Of a stretch of 64,000 nucleotides of DNA, positions 1 through 11,435 are shown piece by piece. Positions within the stretch are counted from its first letter, which is position 1. The number at the start of each line of letters is the position of its first letter. The stretch comes from Dimorphilus gyrociliatus (Eukaryota > Annelida > Polychaeta > Dinophilidae): positions 2,294,968 to 2,358,967 of the forward strand of contig CAJFCJ010000009.1 of NCBI GenBank assembly GCA_904063045.1, in the 5' to 3' direction. The position numbers and the translations under genes are program-made. Below the pieces are notes generated by a model, which saw nothing but the letters and a program-made list of their open reading frames with translations, ran no database searches and was not told the origin of the DNA.

Positions 1-546
1 CGAAATGATAAATTTATTTCCAGAGATGGTACTTTCAATTTAAGTAGAGAACCTGCAAAAGTGTCAGAAATATTCAATGTCGACCCTAGGGAAACTCGAG
101 CTAGATTAGATACTGCACTTTTACAGATACTTGTAGATTATGGTTATGAGTGGGATTTATTAATAAGAAGTATTGAAATAGCAATGAAACGTTATTATGA
201 TTTTGAAAATTTACTACAGTTAAAGAGTATTGTGGATAATCTTGTAATTTTAAAAACTAATGATGTAGCTAACAAATTAAATATTCCGTTAGATTTATCT
301 CCAGCAAGTACTGATTTTCCCCCAAAACAACCCAGAACCTTACAGGATTATAAACATGTCAATGGATTGATAACTGAAGCAAGACGTTGCAAAAATAGGA
401 AGAAATTCTGTTCAAATTTTGCAAACACAGTGATTATCCCATGTGGCTGTTTATATACTTGTAACGAATGCGCAAACTCTATTATATTTTGCGCGTACTG
501 TGGAAAACTAATAAAGTCTACTTTGCGAGTACTAAACATGTCATAG
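1..546 (+). CDS. IAP-like protein, C-terminal part with RING finger (5' partial)
   Basis: The frame is open from the first base of the window and ends at TAG 544-546, so this is the 3' end of a gene whose start lies outside. The visible 181 residues begin with a region (NVDPRETRAR... GYEWDLLIRSIEI) that is clearly related to the same region of the next gene (NVDQRATRAL... GFEWNKVLRSIEI), in the place where IAPs carry a UBA-like helical domain. The last 45 residues form a RING finger of the IAP type: C-x(n)-IPCGC-x4-C-x2-C-x6-FCAYCGK. RING fingers of IAPs act as ubiquitin ligases, which is the inferred role. BIR domains would be expected upstream, out of view. No intron is visible in the part seen. 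The assignment to the family is secure; the exact orthologue is not. Confidence 0.75.
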   Translation, partial: RNDKFISRDGTFNLSREPAKVSEIFNVDPRETRARLDTALLQILVDYGYEWDLLIRSIEIAMKRYYDFENLLQLKSIVDNLVILKTNDVANKLNIPLDLSPASTDFPPKQPRTLQDYKHVNGLITEARRCKNRKKFCSNFANTVIIPCGCLYTCNECANSIIFCAYCGKLIKSTLRVLNMS

Positions 547-672
547 TGTACCAAGCAATGTTTGTTTTGCACACAAGGTTTTATCTCATTTGTCAAACTG
601 CGCATGGTTAAACTGAAACCACACTTTTTGTTACATATATTGTGAATCTTTTATAGTTTCGCTTTTATATTT

Positions 673-2243
673 ATGTTGCACCGACTAGAAAGCTTCGTTG
701 CTGTAAACGATAAAAAAGTTAGAAGAATCAATTTGGCAAGAAATAATTTTTTGTTTGAAAATGGTTTGTTGATTTGTAAAGAATGTAATCAATACATTTC
801 AAGTTATGATCAAGATTTAGACGTTCAATCTATTCATGAACAATCATGTAGTTTTAGTAGAAATCGTCGTGTTAATAAATATAAGAAGGAAACTGTTGAG
901 CGAATATTTAATAATTTTAAAATGAAGTCTGATATAAAGGATAATATGTTAAATGAAGAAAATTTACGATCTACGGTCAGTTTTTATCTTTTTTCTTTCT
1001 TTATATTTAGAATAAAAGACAATTTTCAGATTGAAATATCCTTGGAATATGGTTTTAAAAATTGGCCTTCAGAGATGAAGGAGCTTGTTCCAAAATTAAT
1101 TGAAAGTAATTTGATATATTTAAATGTCGCAGACATTACATATTGCGTCAGTTGTCATCGTACTTTTGATCGTTGGAAAATAAATTCACAACCGCTAACC
1201 AGACACGCCCATGAATCACCAAACTGTAAATTTATCATACAAATGGAGAGTAATATCCTTAAAGATGTTCCAGATGAAATTTTGAAAGAAGTAACTATAA
1301 TAAAAGAAAATATAAATTCCAAATATTTCTTTGAGAATAAACATAAATATTCGTATATTGATAAATATCAAGTTAATTGGTATTCTAAGGAAAAATCCTA
1401 CGTTTCCTATAATAAAAGATACGAATCTTTCACTAATTATAATAATTTAAACACTCGATCAAAACAGTTGTTAGCTGCTTGTGGAATCTTTTTCTGTAGT
1501 CAGTTTAAAATGAAATTCAATATAATTAAATACTTAAAAATTAACTATTTTCGTTTTTTACAGACAAGAGAAATACTACCGTTTGCTATTATTGCGCAAC
1601 AGAATTTAGAAATTGGTTAAATAATTCAAATCCTTTTATAGAACATTCTAAACATTTCCCAACTTGTTTATATCTAATATTGTTGCTGGGCAGAAAATTT
1701 ATTATAACTTATCAAAACAGCAATTATTGCGAAAACGAAAGTAAACTTACAGAAGAATATCACTTAAGCGATGGCTTTAGAAACGTTGATCAAAGAGCAA
1801 CAAGAGCATTGATTGATACTCAAGAGGTAAATTTATTAATTGTTCACGGTTTTGAATGGAATAAGGTTTTAAGATCAATCGAAATATGTCAAAGACAAGA
1901 AAAAGATTGTCTATCACTTCAAAACGTTCTTAAAAACGTCGAAAGATTAACTGAAATACAACGAGAGGAGGATTTATTGATTCCCGGTTACAAGTCTTCA
2001 AATGAAATTAATAATCTACCTACAGAAATACCTAAATCTTACGAGGAACTGAAAAAATTGAATGAAGTCATTGAACAAAGCGGGAAGTGTCAAAACATTA
2101 AAAAAAGATGTTTAAATCAAGCAAAGATACTTTCTTTGCCTTGTGGTTGTATAACTTCATGCGAAGAATGCGCTGACAATATTTTCTATTGCCCAAGATG
2201 TCATCAAATCATACGATCTATGGTGAAAGGTATCCGCTCCTAA
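673..2243 (+). CDS. IAP-like protein with three divergent BIR domains and a C-terminal RING
   Basis: Three exons (673-975, 1030-1495, 1564-2243) join in phase to a 482-residue protein. BIR-like unit 1: NNFLFENGLLICKEC followed by H and C ligands, without the usual tryptophan. Unit 2: FKNWP, NLIYLNVADITYCVSC, W, H-x6-C. Unit 3 spans the second intron: LLAACGIFFYKRNTTVCYYC, W, H-x6-C, the most canonical. A helical region like that of the upstream paralogue follows, then a RING finger (LPCGC, C-x2-C, YCPRCHQ). BIR domains bind caspases or IAP-binding-motif peptides and the RING is an E3 ligase, so a role in cell-death or immune signalling is inferred. The ATG at 673 is the first in frame, just before the first BIR. 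The introns are 54 and 68 nt. The protein is very diverged from vertebrate XIAP/cIAP, so no orthologue is named. Confidence 0.75.
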
Positions 2244-2721
2244 AAGTACTATTTTATACATAATATATAATAAACAACCAGCCTCCTGAATAATTATGAT
2301 CAATAAAAATACTGTACAAAGAATTGATTTAGTTTTCGAGAAATAATATTTATACGAAATAAATAGGCTGAGATTGATTTTAATATAAATGTTTCATAGA
2401 GATTTTTTACTTTATAGTGAAAAGCTATATAACATCTTACAATCGTTGTATTTTCCTATTTATGAATTATTTTAACTTTGATATAAATGATATAACCTTA
2501 TAATGGTAAATTTGTTTATGTATTCAAATAAACTGAATATGGAAATTTGTATTTATACTTTCACTATATAATTTTTGCAGAGATAAACAAAAAATTTGAA
2601 AATTCCATTAGTGCTTTAAGTGTATTTATAAACGCAGTGCGGTAAGGTTAATTTCTCTATTTTTCTAATTTACTTTTTTAATGTTTTAAAATGAATTTTT
2701 CTTTAGAATCACTCCAAAAAT
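2244..2721. other. intergenic: 3' UTR of the BIR/RING gene and promoter of the next
   Basis: AT-rich and with stops in every frame. It holds an AATAAA-like sequence near 2302 that could end the upstream transcript. A CTTTAG acceptor-like sequence at about 2701-2707 lies 15 bases before the next ATG. Confidence 0.4.
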
Positions 2722-3655
2722 ATGTCGGAAGATCCAAGTTACATAGTTAAAGATGCATATTTAAAAGTTAAGAATTTAATGAGAATGGAGCCCAATGTCG
2801 ATGATCAAATCCTGGCTATAATTTCGGCTGGATTTTTTATTAATACGGACGGAGTTTTCTTTTGTCCATTATGTAAATCACAATCCTATGTATTTAGTAA
2901 TTATCCAGACGCCTTGTCTAGACATTATGAAAACTGCTCATTTATTCTTAAAGGAGGATATTGGAAAGAATTTTCTGTAGAAAATAGTTCCATAGTATTT
3001 AAAACGCGTCATAAGCCATATTGTCCGACTTTTAGGCTATTCTGTAAAAGACTAAGGTCATTTCCAGATAATTTGCGATACAATAACAAAAAGACTTATT
3101 CACTGTTGGCCTGTGCAGGATTTTTTTATGACGGTAGGCTTAACTTTTAAAGGTGGTACTTGCTGTAATAACAGTATTCGTATTATAGAGGAGGACTTCT
3201 TTAAGTGTCATCACTGCGGAAAGATTTTTAGGACTCTTAATTCAAAATGCCCACTTGAAGATCATCAAAAATGGTACCCAAACTGTTTTCTCTTGAATAA
3301 TCTAAACAACTATAATAGTAATAATAGTGTCAAAGAAATTATCATTAAACCAAAGACCACGAAAAACCTTGTTCTGCAATCTATTAATAATGGCCGTGCA
3401 TGGACTTCAATATCGAAGCTAATACGCGATTATAATAGTGTGGGGGATCCGCCTCCAGAAGACACACCAAGGCATTTTTGTGAAGCTTATGGAATTAAAC
3501 CTTTAGGATCTTGGAGATGTTACGACAGTGGGATATACCGAGATCTTGAAAGAGGTGGATGTCAGTTCAGTAGTTTTGCGGACGCTTGGGAATCTTTCTA
3601 CCAAATTAATAATAGAGAGCCAAACTCGTCTGAAGAACTCAGATACTACTTATGA
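2722..3655 (+). CDS. BIR-domain protein without RING, with an unfamiliar C-terminal segment
   Basis: Two exons (2722-3133, 3189-3655) with a 55-nt intron join in phase to 292 residues. BIR-like unit 1: IISAGFFINTDGVFFCPLC...H-x6-C. Unit 2 is split by the intron: SLLACAGFFY-DEEDFFKCHHCGK...H-x6-C, the canonical GFFY...CxxC...H...C pattern of a type II BIR. A linker rich in Asn and basic residues follows, then a final ~70-residue segment (PPPEDTPRHFCEAYGIKPLG, WRCYDSGIYRDLERGGC) ending in ELRYYL with no RING. It sits in tandem with two BIR/RING genes, pointing to local duplication and divergence. A protein with BIRs but no RING might bind the same partners without ubiquitin-ligase activity; that is inference. 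I do not recognise the C-terminal segment. A read-through of the intron is blocked by a stop. Confidence 0.7.
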
Positions 3656-3959
3656 TGTCTAGATAAATTAGAATAAATAATTTATATACAATTTTCAAGC
3701 ATTATTTATCTTATTGATTTAAAAATTTTTTTTCAAATTTTTGGAAGTTTTTGCATTGTCGAATGTTGTTCCCAGTTTTCCCGCCAGCATTAGAATCTAT
3801 AGATTATTTTGGCTGCTTAAATCGGATTTATTACCCAAACTTTATCTCTACTAAATTAGTTATTAACTATTAGGAAGTTGATTTGGAATAAGTTCTCCAG
3901 AATACTTAATTTGATCAAATTGAAGGCTTTCGGCGAGCGATAATAAAAGAAAAATAAAT
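3656..3959. other. intergenic between the BIR gene and FANCI
   Basis: AT-rich sequence with no open frame of note. It should contain the 3' UTR of the BIR gene (an AATAAA-like motif about 15 bases after the stop) and the FANCI promoter. Confidence 0.4.
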
Positions 3960-6900
3960 ATGGAAGACACTCTAGCTACCTTTATTAGAAGTCATAAAAA
4001 AAATAATAGACTACCCAACCAAGCTATAGACAAATTAACAAAAGATGAGGTAATATTGCTTATCCATTTTTATCAGCTTTGATTCCAGTTTGATTACATA
4101 AATGTAATATCTTACCATTGCTAGATTCGTTCTCTGATAGAGCTAGCTTGCTCAAAAGGTTCTGTGACAACTTTACTAACAGCTTTATTTAACGGTTTGA
4201 AATGTAAATATACTATAAATTGCGAATTTTTAAACATGTTACTTTATAGCAATAAATGAGGAAGAAAGTGATGATAACAAACACAAAACATTATGGATAT
4301 ATAAATCTTGTTTGTCCTTGCTTGACGAGGATTCTCTAGATCCGAAAAGTTCGTCTGAACTATGCGGAATTGTTCAAATTCAGGTAACAAATATAACTGC
4401 ATTTGATAGAATAAAACCAAGTACAATTCGATTATAGCTGGAGAAAGCATCAACAAACGACCTAGTTAGCCTTTCGTCTTTGTTTATGTCTACTATCAAA
4501 CAGAATACTGTATCATCTAAAAGTTTAGAAATTTTACCGACAGTTTTGTCGATTGTATCTAAAAGAAATGCAGTTGAAAGTGGTGAAAATTCATTTACCG
4601 GAAAAGAATATAAATCTTATTGCCTAAATTCTATATGTGGTTGTAAATGGGATAATAGTGTAGCATTAAAATTGGGATTAATATTCCGAGAAGTTTCTTT
4701 CAGTCCTGAAGAATTAAAGATGCTACTATTGAAGTTTATAAAAATTTTTCCAACGTTGTCTCTAATGGATTTGCCACCACTTGTGTATAATGTTTTGGCT
4801 CTTTCTTCGGAAGTTAGTTTTTCCATTTTATCGTTAAAAAAAGGATTAATGTATTATAAATCTAAATAGGGACATAGAAAGTATGCCATTGAAGGAGTGC
4901 TAAAATTTATCTATGAATTATACATCTTGAGTGAAAATGACACTGAGTCAGTTTTGCTTTAGCTTTTGATAGTATAGATTTTATTTCTTTTCTTATTAAT
5001 AGAGTGGATTCCTCAACAATAGAAGGTAATAGCCGCAAGAAGAGTGACATACGAGAAACGTGCGGGACCCTTTTACTACATTGGTCTACAATACTTAATC
5101 AAGACTCTGAGTTTGGTAAAACACTAATAAAATTTTTGAAAGTTTGTATTGATGTGAAATAGTCGAATGGTCTTATTTAATTCCATAACTGTAACAGACA
5201 TGTAAACTGTCATTTTTGCTGTCACCATTCACTCTTTCGTCGGCTCTTGTTGCGGCAAAGATTCCCAGATATAGTGATCAAGTATGAGATACAAAATTTA
5301 GCAAATATCATATTTTGATATTAGTGATTTGCATCGTTTTTTCCCAGATATATGATCTATTGAAGAATGCGGTACTTACGGTAAATAGGGAATCTATCAG
5401 ATCTGTACATAGTAACTGGTTCAGAAAAGAAGTTTCTGAACATATAGATATTGATCAAACCATGTCGGACTTTGTAGAAAATTGGTTTGTTACCTCCCAT
5501 AATAAAAAACAGTTAAGTAACCCTTTTAACTGACAGCAAAGATTGGGATCAAGTTTGGGAAGAATTAGTAAAATTTGCTTTTTCTCTATTGGATGCCTAC
5601 GGTCCAAGAGGTCTTGCTGTGAAATGCTTAGGACTTAATTCATTTTATTTTTCTGATCGTCAAAAGAGCTGCTTAGTTGGTCAAAACTTATTAAAGCAAT
5701 TTTTCAAGGTTTGTCACTTGTTGATGACAAATGTGCACCATTAAGTCTCTTTCTTTTCAGATTCAACCTATGACAAGAACCGAAGTTTTTGTGAAAATAT
5801 TAGATAAAATTATTACAAAAAGTTCCACCTCAGCTACTCCATATTTAGGTAGATAGATATTGTACATCACATGTCTCTTATAAGAAAGTATTGTTTCAGA
5901 TGTTTTAAATTCTATGGTAGCATGTGGTCCACAGAGTATCTTGGGGGCTCTATCTCATATCAATGAAGTACTTGATCATTTGAGTCAGTTGCCATTTTCA
6001 ACTTCCATTGAAGTTGTGACAACAATTGCCCCATTAATGACATTGGATTTTACATTGAGAGACAGCGTATTTATCGTGCTAAAAAAATTACTCTTTAACA
6101 AGTAAATTTTCAGAATTTTAGAGAAAATCATAAATTATTTTATCTTACTCATCAGATCCCCAGAATGTCGTCAAATTGGTGTTCATGGTTTACTAACCGT
6201 TGTCAGATCTTTCAAGATTCTAGGAGATGTCAGTTTAAGTCAATGTTCTCAGCCGTTCTCTCTAAGCCAGGTTTTCATACTTTAAATATTACAATTGACT
6301 CTTTAATATGAAATCAAATCAATAGATTGATCAGAATTCGCAAACTCCTTTCAATCAATCAGCAAATGAGAATATTTGCTTGGAAGCTCTTGCAAATTTG
6401 AGAAGGGTACTTGATCAACAACCAGCAGTTCGGCTGAAGCTATATGAAGTATGGCTTTGTTTCACATTTTAGACATCCCATATGCATCTATTTTTTTCAT
6501 ATTTCCCTAGGGAACTCATGATTTGATAAAGAAAAATCCCTCTCTATCAAATAATATTGTATCAGTTCTGTTAAATCAGGTTGTATCTATTATATCTGAA
6601 CTTTAAGTACAAATTAATATTACAATGATTCCCTCAGGTGAAAAAATACTGTTTAATGGATGAAGACGAAATTGCTGCAATTAATTTTGACAAATGCATA
6701 TCAACAAAAGAGAGTATTGCCTATGTTCAAGAACCATTCGTACGTTTCACTCTGAGACTCACTTCATCATAAGATAAAATGTGTTAAAATTTCCAGGGCC
6801 AATTAATTGCGGCACTCGTCCACTCCTGCATAAAAATAGAAAAAGATGTAACTGCTGACGACTTTATACTAGATGAGGATGAAGACGAACAGAAAATGTC

Positions 6901-9462
6901 TCAAAAAGCTGAAGATTTTTTAGTTATATTTTGTAAAAAACTGGCGTCCATGACAGTTGAAGATTTTGATTTGGTAACATAAATTTCTATTCGAGATTTT
7001 AATAGTTTTAATCGTCTCTTAATTTAGACTTCTGAAATGGATTTTACTGATAACACTCAAGTGGGAAAGAGAAATCAAATAACCGTGTTTTTGGTTCTGA
7101 ATACTATTGAAGCTTGTCTGGAGTACAATATTAGTTTTCAGGGCTACAGGTAGGCTAAGCTAAACAAAAACTTAGTATAATAAGTTACGTTCAACAGTAT
7201 TAATGCTTCTGAAGAAACATGTAAATTATTTGCTCTATACTGCAAATTGAGATCATTTATGGAAAAATCTGCAAAAAAAAAGGGGAATTCTGCAACCAAG
7301 TGTCCGATAACTTCGGTTTTATCATTCAGATTTATTGTATTAGTAACAAAGACTTTATTCTGGTAAGTATTTAAATGAATAGTATAGTGTCTAGTAAAAT
7401 TAAACATATTTAGCGATAATGATCCTGATCATCAAGATGGCTTGAAACTACTTCGAACTAATGAAGAATTCGTCTTATATATCGTATCATGTCTGGTTCA
7501 AAAATTATCTACTCTAGCTTCTAAGGGAACTTGTGATGGACCTGATGGAAAATTTGAAAACTTCATTGTAAAATTTTTGTATAAAACTTCAAAGTAACTT
7601 GTCATCATTTTACCATTATCGTGCAAATGAACTAATATTTCTTATAAAATAGGTTTTTATATAAGATAGCTTTGAATTATGCTGATGACAATCAGATGGA
7701 ATATATTGATATCAAAAAGATAGGGGGTTTCGCTATAGAAGGTTTGGACTACCTCTTTCAAGCTTTCAGTAAATTCTATCCGGAAAGTTTGAATCCAGTT
7801 TTAACTGATATAGGTTAGCAAAATGCAATTTTGATGTTGTTTCTTTAGTTTAAAATTCATTCATTCCAGACAAAGCTTTGTCTCAAAGATCCTCTTATAA
7901 GGATGCAGCCATCAGTGCCTTCATAGGACGGCTTCAAGGAATACTTTTAAAATTGACCAATATGGATAAAGATGCGGTTCACATTCTTAGTATCATGAAT
8001 ACTCTTAGCTACCACCTTCAGGTCGGATGTGAAACTATGACTGAGTTCGAAAAGTGGTTAGATGAAACATGCAGAGACATTAATCTTTGTAAGAAGTAAT
8101 TTAGTATATTATTTTGCATGTACTAAAATTTCGTCTTTCAGCTAGTGAAATTGTATTTTTAAAGTCCTTATTTTCTATGACATTTATGATCAAAAGAAGA
8201 AATTCAAACTTGGATCCTCTATTGGAAGTAATGTGCAGTAAACTACAAATAATTTTTGGTACTAACCAAGAAAATGCAACAATTGATGAAGACTCTCAGG
8301 AGGATTTGTATTCGTGTCTTAATATTAGATCGGGAGGGCCAATTTTAAACAACATTTTGTCCGAATTGGAGAAGGAGATGGAAGATATGAAGCTGTTGAT
8401 TGCTATGCTTAATCATCAGCTAAAAATGGAGGAGGATTGTGGAGAAAAGTCACAAGAATCTATTGAAAAGAGTATTTGTGGAAAATTGTTTAGGATGGCG
8501 AACTCTTTACAAGATTGTATGCAAAGTGCTCTGCCATTGAGTTGTATCGACAGTATGATTAAAATTTCGACGGAAATTTATAACACCCTGAAATCCTTTA
8601 CGAAATATGTTTGTATTTCAACTCTACTTTTTCTTACGTTAATAATTCTATAAAAACTACAGTTTATCGACGCTCATACAAGTCTCAAATACGTTTTCCC
8701 GAACAAGTTTGAAAGATTGAATAGATACCTGGGCAAAGATTTTAAGAAAGCTTGTTACGACTTTATTAATTACATAAAAGTATTTTGTTTTTCCATTTAT
8801 AGTTTTTATATAATTAATAAATTTTTATTTGCCCTACAGAAATCTCACCATGAAAAAGCTGTTGAAAAGAAAAACGTGGACGCTCGTACAACAAGACAAA
8901 ACAAATTTATTCCTCGACTTATACTCGAGATGGAGCAGTTTGAAAGTCGACTAATAAAATTGGATAAAATTACAAAGAGAGATTTGATGTCAAATTTTAA
9001 AATTAGCACAGCAAGAGATTTCCAAATTGATCCAGAACTCTTAACAAATGCTATTGAAGCTCAGGTAAGGACTAATCAGTTACAAACTCAACTAAATTTT
9101 ATAAGTATAGAGCGATCCGGAATCAAGTTCGGATGACGAAGAAGTTATAGAACCACAAGGAGAAGAATCAGACGAAGTGGTGGCCTCTCAAGATGAAGAA
9201 CAAGAAAATGATGTTCCAACATCCCCAAAAAGGCAACGATTAGATACCAGCCGACAATCTTCAAGAGCAGCTTCTCAAGTAAGCTATTATATCAGGTGTG
9301 GCCAAGACTTAAGCTTTGTACTTTCAGATCTCAAACGTATCAAGGATTAGTAAGGCTTCTAAAACGTCAAGAACATCATCGAGACCAAGAGTTCTAAAGT
9401 CGATGGACAAAAGCAAAGTTGGCAGAAAGAGAAAGTTAGGAATGAGATTGAATACGCGATAA
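3960..9462 (+). CDS. FANCI: Fanconi anaemia group I protein (FANCI)
   Basis: Twenty-six exons join in phase to about 1,367 residues (human is 1,328): 3960-4049, 4143-4203, 4250-4383, 4438-4812, 4870-4946, 5003-5141, 5198-5281, 5348-5484, 5537-5708, 5761-5848, 5900-6101, 6156-6270, 6326-6448, 6511-6579, 6638-6739, 6797-6973, 7028-7149, 7198-7362, 7414-7593, 7653-7813, 7870-8088, 8142-8608, 8663-8779, 8840-9064, 9111-9278, 9328-9462. FANCI pairs with FANCD2 in the ID clamp that is monoubiquitinated at DNA crosslinks. Diagnostic stretches: LPPLVYNVLALSSE, the LKK lysine at 6085-6087 matching the human ubiquitination site (VLRK), the SQ cluster SLSQCSQPFSLSQ that ATR phosphorylates in vertebrates, and RDLMSNFKISTARDFQI. 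The tail is acidic, then Ser/Arg/Lys-rich. The exon 8/9 and 5/6 joins are the least certain. Confidence 0.93.
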
Positions 9463-9563
9463 AGAGAATAATTCGACTTATTGCTTTTCCTCAAATACCC
9501 GCTAACTATGTTTAACACATATATGACAATATATTCTCAGATTTAACTTGCAGTGATTTGCTA

Positions 9564-9569
9564 AATAAA
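9564..9569 (+). terminator. poly(A) signal of FANCI
   Basis: AATAAA about 100 bases after the FANCI stop codon. Confidence 0.5.
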
Positions 9570-9693
9570 CCTAACTTTTATTTCGAAAATTATATTGGGT
9601 AGCTAAAAATGCATTGATAAGAAATCCAGATAACTGGTTGTATCATAAGCGATTATAGTTAAGTAAAGCTAAGACAACTCTTTTGTAATTGTT

Positions 9694-11434
9694 TTATGTT
9701 CTTTTAATCATTCTCCCGTCCGGATCATCCATCAACCCCTCAAGTCTGGCTTTCTGCGTAATATAAAGTAATGTAAAAATAGCAAATTGTTAAGGTTAAG
9801 AATAAAAAATCTTACATCTATTTTGCTTAGAGGATTTTTAAGATTTCCTCTTGATTGTTTATGAGGAATATAAGGAGTAAGAAAAGCTTCTAATCTAACG
9901 GCCTTTCGTGCTGTTTGTTGGCACCCTATCAAATGATTAGATTCTTCCGATCTATTAGCTTGAAATCTTAATCTCATTAATCGTAGTCTAAAAGAGGAAT
10001 TGTTGAAATTGTATATAATTATTAATAGAGATATTTTCGCAATTATTACCTATTTCTAGCTTCGGCAGCTTTCAATTGTCCATATAGTTTTTCATGCTTC
10101 TCATTTTCATCTATCTCTTCCGGAGGTATATACTTTTGCCTGAAATAAAGAGAAAGATGTTCCGTTTTTTTTGATCATTTAAAAAAAACAAATACAAACT
10201 TTTCTTCCCTTTGTTTTTGTTCATACAAACGCTTTTTAATGGAACTTTGAAGGTCAGTAACCCTCTTTGATGGTTCTTCGTACTGTTTATTAGGATTTGT
10301 ATGTATATCAGCTAATTTATAAGAGTAAATATAACAAAATTACAGCTAAATAGCGACTTCTTAAAGTTGGATGCAATTTCTTTATTTCTTGTGGACTTAG
10401 TTTTTTCCAATTATGAGGAACATATTTATCACCATTACCTCCATCTTCTGCTCCCTAAAAAGAGATTCGTCTTTAATAGAATAAGAACAATATAACTATG
10501 CTTGGGCAAATGTACATTAAATTTAAATATATATGTATTAATAGTACGAAATAAAATGGAAAACTTGTACCATATATAGAACAATTAAGTAATTGTCAAA
10601 TTGGTAAATGATAAGCTAGATGTTGTTATCTATCTATTCAAACAACATTGGCTGATTTAATCGTTAATTAAAATAAATATTTGAAAATATTATACCATAA
10701 TGCCGTTATCAACATATAATTTTCTATTTAACTATATAAAACGAACAGATCTAAGATTGTTTATCCCGTTGTTATGCAGCCTATTAAAATAAAAACTGGT
10801 TAGCCTTATGGAAAACATACGAAACTCGAATAGTTTTTTTTTCAATACAATTACTCTATAAGAGTAGCTTGCATAATTTCTAAGAATTGAGTTTATTCTC
10901 TATTTAATCAATAGCAATTAATAAAATTGTTTTGTTTAGTTTTTCAATGAATTATATAGTTTGAAAGAAATGATTATATGAATGAAATAAAGGTGAAATA
11001 ATATTATCTTATCAATAAACTAGATAGATTATTCTGCTGTGGTTTATCTTCAAATCGATTTGAATAAATTACAGCAGTATTTCCAACTGTTATTTTCGAA
11101 AAAACTTATTGTTAGGGTATATAGGATAAAAGCAAAACTATTTCAATATTGTGTTTTATGAATGTTTCTATTATTATGCAATATTTAAGTTAGACTTCCT
11201 ATAAATCACTATTTACTTATATATTGTTACAAAAGGGTAGTTTACTTAGTCAATATGCACAAGATGATATGACAATTAAAAAACGACATATGTGTTGATG
11301 CTTAACCTCGAGCTTTTCTAGAGGTAATTCAAAGCGGTAATCAAACTCTAAGGTTTCAGGCGCGAAATATCCTGGAACAGAACACTTTTCAGCCGATTTC
11401 CGGATGTTGAAAGTTCTTGAAATTAGGAAATAAA
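9694..11434 (-). CDS. unrecognised charged, coiled-coil-rich protein (5' end not resolved)
   Basis: Read right to left, exons near 11308-11434, 10360-10456, 10200-10313, 10050-10138, 9819-9992 and 9694-9751 can be joined in one frame with GT-AG introns, ending at TAA 9694-9696. Recognisable stretches in order: SVPGYFAPETLEFDYRFELP, DKYVPHNWKKLSPQEIKKLH, a charged helix (RVTDLQSSIKKRLYEQKQRE), YIPPEEIDENEKHEKLYGQL, RLMRLRFQANRSEESNHLIG, NLKNPLSKID and ARLEGLMDDPDGRMIKRT. The last two look conserved, but I cannot name the family. No in-frame ATG precedes the first exon, so a short 5' exon must lie further right, overlapping MED6 exon 1 or intron 1 on the other strand, or the first exon is misread. 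Coding status is supported by serial in-frame exons; function is unknown. Confidence 0.55.
10470..11300. other. long AT-rich intron of the minus-strand coiled-coil gene
   Basis: About 830 bases between the right-most exon and the next. Stops occur in all frames and I see no other gene. Confidence 0.4.
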
Positions 11435-11435
11435 C

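Noticed and set aside
6156-6185. Apparent loss of the FANCI ubiquitination lysine (Gln where human has the Lys of DARKSAVAG)
   Set aside because: Counting back from the known SQ sites puts human K523 in VLRKAMF, eleven residues earlier, and that lysine is present here (LKKLLF).
10310-10350. A non-canonical 34-nt intron flanked by TTAGCT direct repeats in the minus-strand gene
   Set aside because: A normal 46-nt GT-AG intron using a GTCGCT donor explains the same exons in frame.
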